Shown here: positions 32,062-40,319 of the stretch, in pieces
Numbering within the stretch: the first letter of the stretch is position 1
Layout of the letters: the number at the start of each line of letters is the position of its first letter
Assembly: GCF_002563635.1 (NCBI RefSeq)
Contig: NZ_PDIZ01000001.1
Coordinates: 372,001 to 436,000 of the forward strand
Length of the DNA stretch: 64,000 nt
Reading direction: 5' to 3'
Origin: Bacillus sp. es.036
GTDB taxonomy: Bacteria > Bacillota > Bacilli > Bacillales > Guptibacillaceae
Position numbers and translations under genes: made by a program
The notes under the pieces: generated by a model
Seen by the model: the letters and a program-made list of their open reading frames with translations, nothing else
Database searches by the model: none
What the model was told of the DNA's origin: nothing

Positions 32062-33399
32062 ATGTATGTGATCAAACCATACGAGAAAAAAGGCCAAATG
32101 ATGATCGTTTCGAAATCATCCTTTCCTGGTCTAGTTGGATATTCAAATAAGCACGTGCGGCTACAGTTCGGAATTAGATCGGTAGAAGTAACGATTCACT
32201 TTTCTGATACGATCAACGAAGAAAATGTGCATCTTTCAACAAATGTGGTGAAACAGCTTGGACTACCATTAACGTGCGGCTATGATTTGGTTGTACAAGG
32301 GGACAAGATTACGATCGGTCCTTTTATTGGGATTCTTTGTGAATTAACGAATCGAAAATTAACGGAAATGTTACCAACATACAAAAGCTTTGTAAAAGGT
32401 TATCACTACATTGGGGGCGCAATCGCTGTGTTTTCGATCGAAGGAATTCAGAAAGAAAAGCAAACGATTTCTGGTTATCTCTATGATCCTGAGAAAAACA
32501 GCTGGGAAGTGAGAAGCTTTCCATTTCCAGGCGTTGTTATGTCGATTGCAGAGCCAAGTTTAACCTCCTCATGGGAAATGTTTCACGAACATATGAAGAA
32601 TTTTGACTCACTGCTAGGAGGTCGCGTTTTCAACTATCCGCATTTCTCGAAATGGGAAATGCATCAAATGTTACGACCAGAATTAAAGGAACATCTGCCT
32701 GAAACGGCCCTTTACACAAATGTTGAGGATATCCACGACATGCTGAACAGGCATGGAAACATCTATATTAAGCCGTTACACGGTAGATTAGGGAAACGCA
32801 TCTTTAATGTTGTCAAAAATGGCGAACAAATAAAGGTGAAATATGATGAGAAACGGATGAGACATGAGGAAGTATTCACGGCTGAAGCCGAAAGCCATCT
32901 CTTTTTTCAAAAGCATCTTATTCCAGGCGCTTTTCTTATTCAACAAACGATCCCTTTAAAAACGCATGAAGGGAGCGTAATTGATTTCCGGGTGATGGTT
33001 GCAAAGAATGAGAAGGGATTGTGGGAGAACTTAGGAATCTACTCAAGGTACGGAGCTAGAGGGCAAATCGTTAGCAACATAACGGCGGGTGGTCATACTG
33101 AAATTGCAAGGGACACGTTGAAAGGCGTATGGAAACTTGAAGATAAAGAGATTCAGAGAGTCGAAAAAGAAATGGAGCAAATCGTGTTACGTTCCATTAA
33201 CACATTAGAAGAACACGGCTATCATTTAGGTAACATTGGTGTGGATGTTGGATTAGATGACAATTGTCAGATGTCGCTGATTGAAATCAATCATCAAAAC
33301 CCCGATCCGTACATTGCGCTAATGGCTAAGGATCGCCTGGCATTTTACAAGTGCCGGTTTCAATTGATGAGGTATGGACGGTATTTGGGTGGGTTTTAG
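32062..33399 (+). CDS. YheC/YheD-family ATP-grasp protein
   Basis: 445 residues, about the size of B. subtilis YheD (453), with GCGGGGGTAG before ATG. The N-terminal 200 residues form the family-specific domain (FGIRSVEVTIHFSD; IGPFIGILCE, typical of YheC/D). The ATP-grasp core follows: GNIYIKPLHGRLGKRIFNV, LIQQTIPLKTHEGSVIDFRVMVAKNEKGLWENLG, and GNIGVDVGLDDNCQMSLIEINHQNPDP with the metal-binding E and N. It is divergent from the MurF-like gene with about 165 bp between starts. Spore-coat association is known for the B. subtilis homologues; the reaction is not. Confidence 0.82.
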   Translation: MYVIKPYEKKGQMMIVSKSSFPGLVGYSNKHVRLQFGIRSVEVTIHFSDTINEENVHLSTNVVKQLGLPLTCGYDLVVQGDKITIGPFIGILCELTNRKLTEMLPTYKSFVKGYHYIGGAIAVFSIEGIQKEKQTISGYLYDPEKNSWEVRSFPFPGVVMSIAEPSLTSSWEMFHEHMKNFDSLLGGRVFNYPHFSKWEMHQMLRPELKEHLPETALYTNVEDIHDMLNRHGNIYIKPLHGRLGKRIFNVVKNGEQIKVKYDEKRMRHEEVFTAEAESHLFFQKHLIPGAFLIQQTIPLKTHEGSVIDFRVMVAKNEKGLWENLGIYSRYGARGQIVSNITAGGHTEIARDTLKGVWKLEDKEIQRVEKEMEQIVLRSINTLEEHGYHLGNIGVDVGLDDNCQMSLIEINHQNPDPYIALMAKDRLAFYKCRFQLMRYGRYLGGF

Positions 33400-33434
33400 G
33401 TGGAGAGGCTGCTGGTGAAAGAGAGAATGAATGG

Positions 33435-33493
33435 AGCTATCCTTTTCGCATACGGGCTTTGCAAGGAGATAAGCAGGTAAGAAAAGGATAGCT
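33435..33493. terminator. 13-bp perfect inverted repeat between converging genes
   Basis: AGCTATCCTTTTC at 33435-33447 and GAAAAGGATAGCT at 33481-33493 are perfect complements around a 33-nt loop. The loop is long and the T run poor for a terminator, so another role is possible. Confidence 0.5.
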
Positions 33494-33530
33494 ATCTTAT
33501 TAGGATTGTTTTTTTCATAGATACCCTCAT

Positions 33531-33770
33531 TCATTGGTGGATTTCTGCAAATTCTACGAATGGATCGACGCGAAAGAATAGCTGTTCCAACTCTTTAAAC
33601 GAACACATCACTTGATCAGATGATTCATCAAAGAAGACAATCGCATAATCATCGTCACCTTCCGACCAAACTCGTTGACCATAAGGGAGCGAATGATCAT
33701 TCTCAAGGGTAACGTCTTGAATATCAAATGTGGCATGGATCCATTGTTGAACACGTTCGCGAGCTTCCAT
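33531..33770 (-). CDS. Small acidic protein, unknown
   Basis: 79 residues, with AGAGGAGG before ATG on the minus strand. Soluble and acidic, with a pattern of strands (LPYGQRVWSEGDDDYAIVFFDESSDQVMCSFKELEQLFFRVDPF) like small alpha/beta proteins of Bacillaceae. I cannot name a family. It stands alone between the YheC/D gene and the aspA unit. Confidence 0.65.
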   Translation of the reverse strand: MEARERVQQWIHATFDIQDVTLENDHSLPYGQRVWSEGDDDYAIVFFDESSDQVMCSFKELEQLFFRVDPFVEFAEIHQ

Positions 33771-33910
33771 GATTTAACCTCCTCTAAAAAGTATTTCTCC
33801 TATTGTTACCCGAATTATATGGGGGTTAAGCGAATTTTTTTAGTTTTAGCTGAAACAAGCGTACGAAAGGCATGGTAAATGGGTGTTAATGGCGGGGAAG
33901 TGAGAACGAA

Positions 33911-33943
33911 AAAGAGAGCTCTCGTAATGAGGGCTCTCTTTTT
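33911..33943. terminator. Orphan terminator
   Basis: AGAGAGC pairs with GCTCTCT and has T runs on both strands. There is no gene between it and the divergent start at 33770, so it may end an unannotated short RNA or mark a lost gene. Confidence 0.65.
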
Positions 33944-33966
33944 GCTGCGGGATGCTTCTGTTTGGA

Positions 33967-34076
33967 AGAATGATTCTCGTTAGCCAATAAAAGTCGAATT
34001 TGGCCAATATATGTGGGATTTAGCCAATAAAATTAGAAATTAGCCAATAAATCAGGATTTTGGTCAATAAAGAAGG
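33967..34076. repeat. 20-bp tandem repeat array 2 with palindrome leader
   Basis: The palindrome AGAATGATTCT (33967-33977) is followed by two bases and five 20-bp units beginning TTAGCCAATAAAA, TTGGCCAATATA, TTAGCCAATAAAA, TTAGCCAATAAA and TTGGTCAATAAA. It lies between the orphan terminator and the aspA promoter region. Confidence 0.85.
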
Positions 34077-34194
34077 GGTTCACCTTATCGATCGTTTATA
34101 CTATTATTTATCATGGACGAATCATTGAAGCTCAGGAGATTGATCATGACAGTTCGATAGATTAGAGGACGAAGAATAAGAAGGAGAAGTTATC

Positions 34195-35625
34195 ATGCCG
34201 ACAACTATGAACAACACAAGAATGGAATCTGATTTTTTAGGAGAAAAGGAAGTACCGATTGAAGCCTATTATGGCATTCAAACGCTACGCGCCGTAGAGA
34301 ATTTTCCGATTACGGGCTACCGCATTCATGAAGAATTGATTAAAGGATTCGCGATGGTGAAGAAAGCGGCGGCGCTTGCCAACATGGAAGTGAAGCATCT
34401 GTATTCTGGCATCGGAAATGCGATCGTCGAAGCAGCGGACGAATTGCTGGAAGGAAAGATGCACGATCACATCATTGTCGATCCCATCCAGGGAGGGGCT
34501 GGCACTTCGATCAACATGAACGTGAACGAGGTGATCGCAAACCGCGCGATTGAATTGTTAGGAGAAGAAAAAGGGAACTACATTGTTTGTAGTCCGAATA
34601 CGCATGTGAACATGTCGCAGTCCACAAACGATTCGTTTCCAACTGCCATTCACCTCTCCGTTTTAAATATGATGGAGCAACTACTAAGCACAATGGAAGA
34701 CATGCATGCGGTTTTCGAACAAAAAGCCGAAGAGTTTAACCATATTATTAAAATGGGGCGTACCCATCTTCAAGATGCCGTACCGATTCGACTTGGACAA
34801 GAGTTTCAAGCATACAGCCGCGTGATCGCACGAGATATAAAGCGAATCAAACAATCCCGTCAGCATTTGTATGAACTGAACATGGGCGCAACCGCGGTTG
34901 GCACCGGGCTAAATGCAGATCCGCGCTATATTGAATTCGTCGTAAAAGAACTTGCTGACATTAGCGGTTTACCGCTTGTTGGGGCGGAAGACATGGTTGA
35001 CGCGACGCAAAATACCGACGCATATACGGAAGTTTCCGGTGCGTTAAAAGTGTGCATGATGAACATGTCAAAAATCGCGAATGACCTGCGCTTAATGGCG
35101 TCAGGACCACGAGCAGGATTGGGCGAAATCAGCTTGCCTGCAAGACAACCCGGCTCTTCGATCATGCCAGGTAAAGTGAATCCAGTACTACCTGAAGTGA
35201 TTAACCAGGTTGCTTTCCAGGTGATCGGAAACGACAACACCATCTGCCTCGCTTCAGAAGCAGGGCAGCTCGAGTTAAACGTCATGGAGCCAGTGCTTAT
35301 TTTCAATCTGCTTCAATCGCTTAGCATTATGAAAAACACGTTCCGTACGTTTACAGACAACTGCTTAAAAGGCATTGAAGCGAATGAAGATCGTCTCAAT
35401 GAATACGTGGAAAAAAGCGTTGGCGTTCTAACTGCCGTAAACCCGCATATCGGATATGAAGTAGCGGCGCGAATCGCGAGAGAAGCGATCCTAAGCGGTG
35501 CCTCGATTCGCGAGCTTTGCATAAAGTATGATGTGCTGACAGAAGAAGAACTGAACTTAATTCTAGATCCTTATGAGATGACGCATCCAGGAATTGCTGG
35601 CGTGTCGTTGTTTGAGCGGGAGTAG
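34195..35625 (+). CDS. aspA: Aspartate ammonia-lyase
   Basis: 476 residues, AGAAGGAG site before ATG. It shows the fumarase/aspartase family blocks: YYGIQTLRAVENFPITG, NVNEVIANRA, SPNTHVNMSQSTNDSFPTA, GRTHLQDAVPIRLGQEF, and the flexible catalytic loop GSSIMPGKVNPVLPEV with its active serine. The TxxRAxxNFPITG start separates aspartase from fumarase and argininosuccinate lyase. It converts L-aspartate to fumarate and ammonia. It is not preceded by an asparaginase gene here, unlike the ansAB operon of B. subtilis. A perfect terminator follows. Confidence 0.93.
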   Translation: MPTTMNNTRMESDFLGEKEVPIEAYYGIQTLRAVENFPITGYRIHEELIKGFAMVKKAAALANMEVKHLYSGIGNAIVEAADELLEGKMHDHIIVDPIQGGAGTSINMNVNEVIANRAIELLGEEKGNYIVCSPNTHVNMSQSTNDSFPTAIHLSVLNMMEQLLSTMEDMHAVFEQKAEEFNHIIKMGRTHLQDAVPIRLGQEFQAYSRVIARDIKRIKQSRQHLYELNMGATAVGTGLNADPRYIEFVVKELADISGLPLVGAEDMVDATQNTDAYTEVSGALKVCMMNMSKIANDLRLMASGPRAGLGEISLPARQPGSSIMPGKVNPVLPEVINQVAFQVIGNDNTICLASEAGQLELNVMEPVLIFNLLQSLSIMKNTFRTFTDNCLKGIEANEDRLNEYVEKSVGVLTAVNPHIGYEVAARIAREAILSGASIRELCIKYDVLTEEELNLILDPYEMTHPGIAGVSLFERE

Positions 35626-35636
35626 TCGTAATTGTA

Positions 35637-35677
35637 AAGCCGCCCTTCGTTGGTAAGCGAAGGGCGGCTTTTTTTGT
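35637..35677 (+). terminator. Strong terminator after aspA
   Basis: AAGCCGCCCTTCG pairs with CGAAGGGCGGCTT and ends in a run of seven T. Confidence 0.92.
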
Positions 35678-35732
35678 GCATGAAGAGGTTCGTTATGAGA
35701 GGTGGCCAGGGCTGTTAGCTCCTGTCGACGTT

Positions 35733-35840
35733 AGAATCATTCTTGTTAGCTAATAAAAGTTGAGTTTGGCCAATATATTCTGGATTTAGCCAATAAAAAA
35801 CGATCTTGGTTTATATAATCGAAATCTAGCCAATAAAGCG
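35733..35840. repeat. 20-bp tandem repeat array 3 with palindrome leader
   Basis: AGAATCATTCT (35733-35743), then five 20-bp units alternating AATAAAA and AATATA tails; unit 4 is degenerate (TTGGTTTATATA). It lies between the aspA terminator and the operator of the beta-glucoside operon. Confidence 0.85.
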
Positions 35841-35866
35841 AGAGGTCCTCAGTCCCGCAACCCATA

Positions 35867-35888
35867 TTAAGGAAACCGGTTTACTAAA
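35867..35888 (+). promoter_or_regulatory. LacI-type operator O1 of the beta-glucoside operon
   Basis: Centred on AAACCGGTTT at 35877/35878 and flanked by TTAAGG and ACTAAA. Its flanks match the reverse complement of O2, with centres exactly 126 bp apart. It lies 48 nt upstream of the promoter -35. Confidence 0.75.
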
Positions 35889-35925
35889 AACTACTTCAAA
35901 AATTAGAAAACTCCCACATTTACCA

Positions 35926-35954
35926 TTGAAATCGGATACATTATGTGGTTTAAT
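35926..35954 (+). promoter_or_regulatory. Sigma-A promoter of the beta-glucoside operon
   Basis: TTGAAA (35926-35931) and TTTAAT (35949-35954), 17 nt apart, between the two operators. Confidence 0.6.
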
Positions 35955-35992
35955 CATAACTAACGAACCATTCCGGCTATTTTTTTTGCTGG

Positions 35993-36014
35993 TTTACGAA
36001 ACCGGTTTCCTTAA
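35993..36014 (+). promoter_or_regulatory. LacI-type operator O2
   Basis: Centred on AAACCGGTTT at 36003/36004, within GAAACCGGTTTC. It lies downstream of the promoter, within the transcribed leader, so a bound repressor would block transcription. The core also resembles a CcpA cre site. Confidence 0.75.
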
Positions 36015-36063
36015 CTTGTTTTGTTCATCTATGGGTCTATCATTTTATTGGAGGGGATATAGG

Positions 36064-37338
36064 ATGAAAGGTAAAAAGAAATTTCTTTCCGTATTGTTGC
36101 TAAGTACAGCTTTAGTATTAGCTGCTTGTAACGGGGGCGGAGATGAGTCATCTGGAGATGGCAAAGTGAAATTGAACTTTTGGACATTTGGGGCGACAAA
36201 TTATGATTCTCTAGCGGAAGAATATATGAAAGAAAATCCGGATGTTGAGATTAATGTAAAAACGTCTGAGCTAGGCGATCACCATAACAGCTTATTTACA
36301 TCGATTTCTGCAGGTACGGGCGCTCCGGATCTTGCGATGATCGAAGTGGATCAGCTTGATCGTTACCGTGAAGCGCAGGAGAGATTTGTGAACCTGTATG
36401 ATCTTGGAGCAGATGAAGTGCAAGGCGATTACCTTGATTGGAAATGGAATATGGCAGAGAGTACAGATGGCGACTTCTTATTCGGACTTCCAACAGATAT
36501 CGGTCCGAAAGCGATGTATTACAACGTTGATGTTTTTGAAGAAGCAAACTTACCAACTGAACCAGAGAAAGTAAAAGAAATGATTTCCTCACCTGCTCAA
36601 TTTGCAGACGCTGCGAAAACGGTGCTTGATGAAACAGGCAAACCAATGGTTGATAGCATGGAAATGGCTTACCGCGCCAACATGGATGCTTTAGAGAAAA
36701 GTTACTTCAATGAGAAAGATGAGCTGATCATTGGCAAGGAAGGCAATGAAGTAAAAGACGCTTATGACTACGCTGTGTCTCTTTATGAAAAGGGTTACGT
36801 AGGAAATTATGAAATGTGGACGCCTGAATGGGCAACGGCTCTTAACAAAGGTGACTTTGCCGTCGAAATGGCGCCAGCGTGGTTGAAAGGCTACATGACA
36901 GAAAATGCTCCAGAAGGAAAAGGCAACTGGCGCGTATCAACACTACCAAGTGAGTTCGCTGGTAACTGGGGTGGATCTTACGTCACGATCCCGGCAGAAA
37001 CAGAGCATAGTGAAGAAGCATATGAGTTTGCAAAATGGCTCGTTTCTCCTGAAAACCAGTTGAAATCATTCGAAGAGAGCGGACTTTTCCCTTCTGCGCC
37101 ATCCGTGTACGAAATGGACGAGTTTGTGAATAACGAAGACGAATACTTCGGTGGTCAAAATACAGCGGCTACTTTTGCGGAAGCAGCGAAAGAAATTCCA
37201 GCTGTCTACAAAGGACCAAAATACGTAACAGTTAATGATGAAGTACTGACTGCTCTAAGGAACGTACAAGAAGGCGCTGACCCTGAGAAAGAATGGAAAG
37301 ATGCGGTTAAGCGTATCGAGGGCTTAGTGAAACGATAA
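36064..37338 (+). CDS. Sugar ABC transporter substrate-binding lipoprotein
   Basis: 424 residues from ATG 36064 (GGAGGGGATAT upstream); the frame is open further back but that part covers the promoter and operator. The signal MKGKKKFLSVLLLSTALVLAAC has a clear lipobox with cysteine 22. The mature protein has the family-1 sugar-binding pattern: VKLNFWTFGATNYDSLAEEY, GAPDLAMIEVDQLDRY, FGLPTDIGPKAMYYNVDVFEEANLP and GNWGGSYVTIPAETEHSEEAYEFAKWLVSPENQ. With the two permeases behind it and a GH1 glucosidase in the cluster, it probably captures cellobiose or another beta-glucoside outside the membrane. Confidence 0.9.
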   Translation: MKGKKKFLSVLLLSTALVLAACNGGGDESSGDGKVKLNFWTFGATNYDSLAEEYMKENPDVEINVKTSELGDHHNSLFTSISAGTGAPDLAMIEVDQLDRYREAQERFVNLYDLGADEVQGDYLDWKWNMAESTDGDFLFGLPTDIGPKAMYYNVDVFEEANLPTEPEKVKEMISSPAQFADAAKTVLDETGKPMVDSMEMAYRANMDALEKSYFNEKDELIIGKEGNEVKDAYDYAVSLYEKGYVGNYEMWTPEWATALNKGDFAVEMAPAWLKGYMTENAPEGKGNWRVSTLPSEFAGNWGGSYVTIPAETEHSEEAYEFAKWLVSPENQLKSFEESGLFPSAPSVYEMDEFVNNEDEYFGGQNTAATFAEAAKEIPAVYKGPKYVTVNDEVLTALRNVQEGADPEKEWKDAVKRIEGLVKR

Positions 37339-37407
37339 ACAGAAAGCTGCTTAAAGGCTGGCGGGGGAAAACTCTTCCGGCCTTTAACTTTGGAGGAGGT
37401 TAAGGCT

Positions 37408-38361
37408 TTGGAGGATGTGCAAAAGCAAGCAAAAGCTCGGAAGAAAATCAAAACTAGTAAACTGTCTGAAAAGAAGAAAGACATGATTTCAGGCTATCTC
37501 TATGTTGCACCATTCTTTATTGTGTTTGGGATTATTGGGTTATATCCAGCTCTGTTCAGTATTGTCCTAGCTTTTCAAGAGTGGAACGGGCTTGGTGAGA
37601 TGGAGTTTGTTGGACTTAGTAACTTTGCAGTCGTTTTACAAGATCCATTATTTTGGAAGTCTTTATATAACACGGTCATCATCGGGTTAATGGGAACGGC
37701 CCCGCAGTTAATTGTCGGGATTGTTCTCGCTTATTTCCTAAATCTCGCTGTGATCCGTTTCACTAATTTCTTCAGGGTAACGATTTTTATGCCATACATC
37801 ACGTCGATGGTTGCCGTTGCTCTCGTGTTTGGGGTTTTCTTTAGTAGTAATGAAACGGCGCTTGCGAACTACGTGATTGGCTTGTTCGGCGTTGATCCGG
37901 TGAGCTGGAAAACGTCTGAATGGGGAGCGAAAATTGCGATTGCGCTCATGGTATTCTGGCGCTGGGTCGGCTATAATACGATCATTTATCTTGCTGGTCT
38001 ACAAAGTATTTCGAAGGATCTGTATGAAGCGGCTACCATTGATGGAGCGAACAAGCTCGAGCAGTTTATCTACATTACGATTCCATTATTGAAGCCATTC
38101 ATTATTCTAACGGTATTTATGTCGACTGTTGGTGCGCTGCAATTATTCGCAGAACCAACCGTGTTCTTAGGCTCATCCGCATTCAGTCGTGATGAAGCGA
38201 TGACAGTGGTGATGTACTTGTACCGTGATGCCTTTAACCTTGGCTCATTCGGAACAGCATCCGCTACGGCAGTATTGTTGCTTATTATCATTATCGGTGC
38301 TGCAGCGATCAATACGTGGTTAACATCTGGCATTGGCAGCAAGAAGAAGAGAGGAGTGTAA
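37408..38361 (+). CDS. Sugar ABC transporter permease (MalF type)
   Basis: 317 residues from TTG 37408, chosen because GGAGGAGG lies 8 nt upstream; TTG 37390 overlaps that site. A lysine-rich N-terminus precedes six membrane segments, and the EAA loop DLYEAATIDGANKLEQFIYITIPLLKPF (about residues 206-232) contacts the ATPase. No ATPase gene lies in the cluster, so a shared MsmX-like ATPase elsewhere in the genome is expected, as usual for family-1 sugar importers of Bacillus. Co-transcribed with the binding protein and the next permease. Confidence 0.9.
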   Translation: MEDVQKQAKARKKIKTSKLSEKKKDMISGYLYVAPFFIVFGIIGLYPALFSIVLAFQEWNGLGEMEFVGLSNFAVVLQDPLFWKSLYNTVIIGLMGTAPQLIVGIVLAYFLNLAVIRFTNFFRVTIFMPYITSMVAVALVFGVFFSSNETALANYVIGLFGVDPVSWKTSEWGAKIAIALMVFWRWVGYNTIIYLAGLQSISKDLYEAATIDGANKLEQFIYITIPLLKPFIILTVFMSTVGALQLFAEPTVFLGSSAFSRDEAMTVVMYLYRDAFNLGSFGTASATAVLLLIIIIGAAAINTWLTSGIGSKKKRGV

Positions 38362-38364
38362 GGG

Positions 38365-39201
38365 ATGAAAAAAAGAAAAAATCAATCAAAAGCAGGCACG
38401 TTACCGATTTATCTTATCCTGGGATTTACCTCTCTCTTTTCTCTGTTCCCATTTTACTGGATGTTCGTCATGGCGACGCAGCCGAGTGCGGCGTATAACT
38501 CCATTCCACCGACGCTACTACCTGGTGGAAAGCTAGTCGAGAACTTCCAGAAGGTACTGGATACGATTCCGTTTTTCCAGGCGATGTGGAATACTGTCTT
38601 GCTATGTACAGTCGTAACCGTAGCGGTTTTACTGATCAGTTCATTAGCAGGATTTGCGTTTGCGAAATTCCAGTTCCCAGGTAAAAACTTTTTGTTCATC
38701 TTAATTCTGTTAACAATGGTTATTCCGCCTCAGCTGGGATTGATTCCACAGTACTATCTCATTTCTCAGCTCGGCTGGCTTGATACATTGATGGGTGCAG
38801 GAATCTTATTCCTACTAAATCCACTCGGAATTTTCCTAATGCGTCAATATATTAGCGAATCCGTACCTGACGAATTAATGGAAGCGGCAAAGCTTGATGG
38901 GTGTTCGAACTTTAGAATTTATTGGAGTATCGTCATTCCGATTATCAAGCCTGCTTTTGCGACACTCGGAATTATTGTCTTTACGTTAGTTTGGGGAGAA
39001 TTCCTATGGCAGTTCACCGTTTTGCGTGATCCTTCTTCTTATACGCTACAGGTGGCGCTTGCTTCTCTAAACAATGCTTTCCGAGTCGATTTCGGAATGT
39101 TACTTTCAGGCGTGTTCTGGGCAACGGTTCCATTGATCATTATTTTCCTTATTTTCAACAAGTGGTTTATTTCGAGCATTACGGAAGGATCTGTTAAATA
39201 A
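38365..39201 (+). CDS. Sugar ABC transporter permease (MalG type)
   Basis: 278 residues, ATG 3 nt after the previous stop, with AGAGGAGTGTAAGGG upstream. Six predicted membrane segments and the EAA motif ELMEAAKLDGCSNFRIYWSIVIPIIKPAFAT (about residues 171-200). It pairs with the MalF-type permease to form the channel of the beta-glucoside importer. The gene for the regulator begins about 75 nt downstream. Confidence 0.9.
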   Translation: MKKRKNQSKAGTLPIYLILGFTSLFSLFPFYWMFVMATQPSAAYNSIPPTLLPGGKLVENFQKVLDTIPFFQAMWNTVLLCTVVTVAVLLISSLAGFAFAKFQFPGKNFLFILILLTMVIPPQLGLIPQYYLISQLGWLDTLMGAGILFLLNPLGIFLMRQYISESVPDELMEAAKLDGCSNFRIYWSIVIPIIKPAFATLGIIVFTLVWGEFLWQFTVLRDPSSYTLQVALASLNNAFRVDFGMLLSGVFWATVPLIIIFLIFNKWFISSITEGSVK

Positions 39202-39276
39202 TCGGCTGTCTCTCCCCCGTATTTTGATACAATAAAATGAGAATACGTTAGCGATGTTGCTAAGGAGATGAACGCG

Positions 39277-40290
39277 ATGAATTTAACGATTAGAGATATT
39301 GCTAGAATGGCTGGGGTTTCTCCAGCAACTGTATCAAAAATTATGAACAACTACGACGGGATCAGTGAGGCCACTCGTCAGAAAGTATATAAAATCATTG
39401 AAGACACAAAATACCAGCCGACTTTTTCAGCGAAATCGCTGGCTACGAAGAAATCGAACTTAATTGGGTTAATCTACGCGGGGAAAATCAACGTCGATTT
39501 CAAACACCCTTTCTTTAATGAAGTGATGAATACATTTAAGAAAGCAGTGGGGGCTCTCGGATATGATCTCCTTCTGTTTTCGAATGAAAAGTTCTATCAA
39601 GGTGAAAGCAAATACCTGGAGCGATGTAGGCATTTCCATGTCGATGGCTGCCTGATCGTTGCGGGGGATGAAATTGAAGCGGCGGTTCATGAAATCGCGC
39701 AAAGTGAGATTCCGTGTATTGGCATCGATTTAAAATTAGAAGGACCAAAATCCAGCTATATCATGACGGATAATGCCAAGATTGGTATGAAAGTCGTTGA
39801 GAATTTCTATTTAAATAAAGTAAAAAAGGTCGCGTACATTGGTGGGAAACAAGATTCGCTTATTTCGGGGATTCGAAATGAAGGATTCATGGATGCGATG
39901 AAGCAGTTCGGTCTGCCGTTGAATGAAAAGTGGATTCACTATGGCGATTTCTTCGAGGATAGTGGGTACCACGCGATGATCAAGATTCTTCAGGACGATG
40001 AACGTCCTGAAGCCGTGTTCGCTGCTTCTGACATGATGGCGCTCGGTGCGTTGAAAGCATTGAAGGAGCACGGCATCAAAGTTCCGGAAGATATGCAACT
40101 AATCGGCTGTGATGACATTGAATCTTGTCGCTATAGCGATCCCCCTCTTACGACCGTGAAACAGGACAAACAAAAGTTAGGAAAGCTCGCAGCCTACATG
40201 CTGGATGATTTAATACAAGGAAACGAAGAGATCCATCCAGTGAAAGTGGACCCTGAACTTGTGATTCGATCATCTAGTATAGAAAGGTAA
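39277..40290 (+). CDS. LacI-family transcriptional regulator of the beta-glucoside cluster
   Basis: 337 residues from ATG 39277 (AAGGAG 9 nt upstream); ATG 39268 abuts the ribosome site. The N-terminal helix-turn-helix LTIRDIARMAGVSPATVSKIMNN and the hinge YQPTFSAKSLATKKSNLIGLIY are typical LacI/GalR. The periplasmic-binding-protein-like sensor domain has DGCLIVAGDEIE and FAASDMMALGALKALKEHGIKVPEDMQLIGCDD. The AAACCGGTTT operators flanking the operon promoter are the natural targets, and a glucoside the likely inducer; both are inferences from position. Confidence 0.88.
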   Translation: MNLTIRDIARMAGVSPATVSKIMNNYDGISEATRQKVYKIIEDTKYQPTFSAKSLATKKSNLIGLIYAGKINVDFKHPFFNEVMNTFKKAVGALGYDLLLFSNEKFYQGESKYLERCRHFHVDGCLIVAGDEIEAAVHEIAQSEIPCIGIDLKLEGPKSSYIMTDNAKIGMKVVENFYLNKVKKVAYIGGKQDSLISGIRNEGFMDAMKQFGLPLNEKWIHYGDFFEDSGYHAMIKILQDDERPEAVFAASDMMALGALKALKEHGIKVPEDMQLIGCDDIESCRYSDPPLTTVKQDKQKLGKLAAYMLDDLIQGNEEIHPVKVDPELVIRSSSIER

Positions 40291-40319
40291 GAGGGCTCCG
40301 ACTACAGGAGGCTACCAAC

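Noticed and set aside
33967-34076. CRISPR-like array
   Set aside because: The units are only 20 bp with degenerate, 6-8-bp variable parts. There are no spacers of 30 bp and no cas genes, so this is a tandem repeat.
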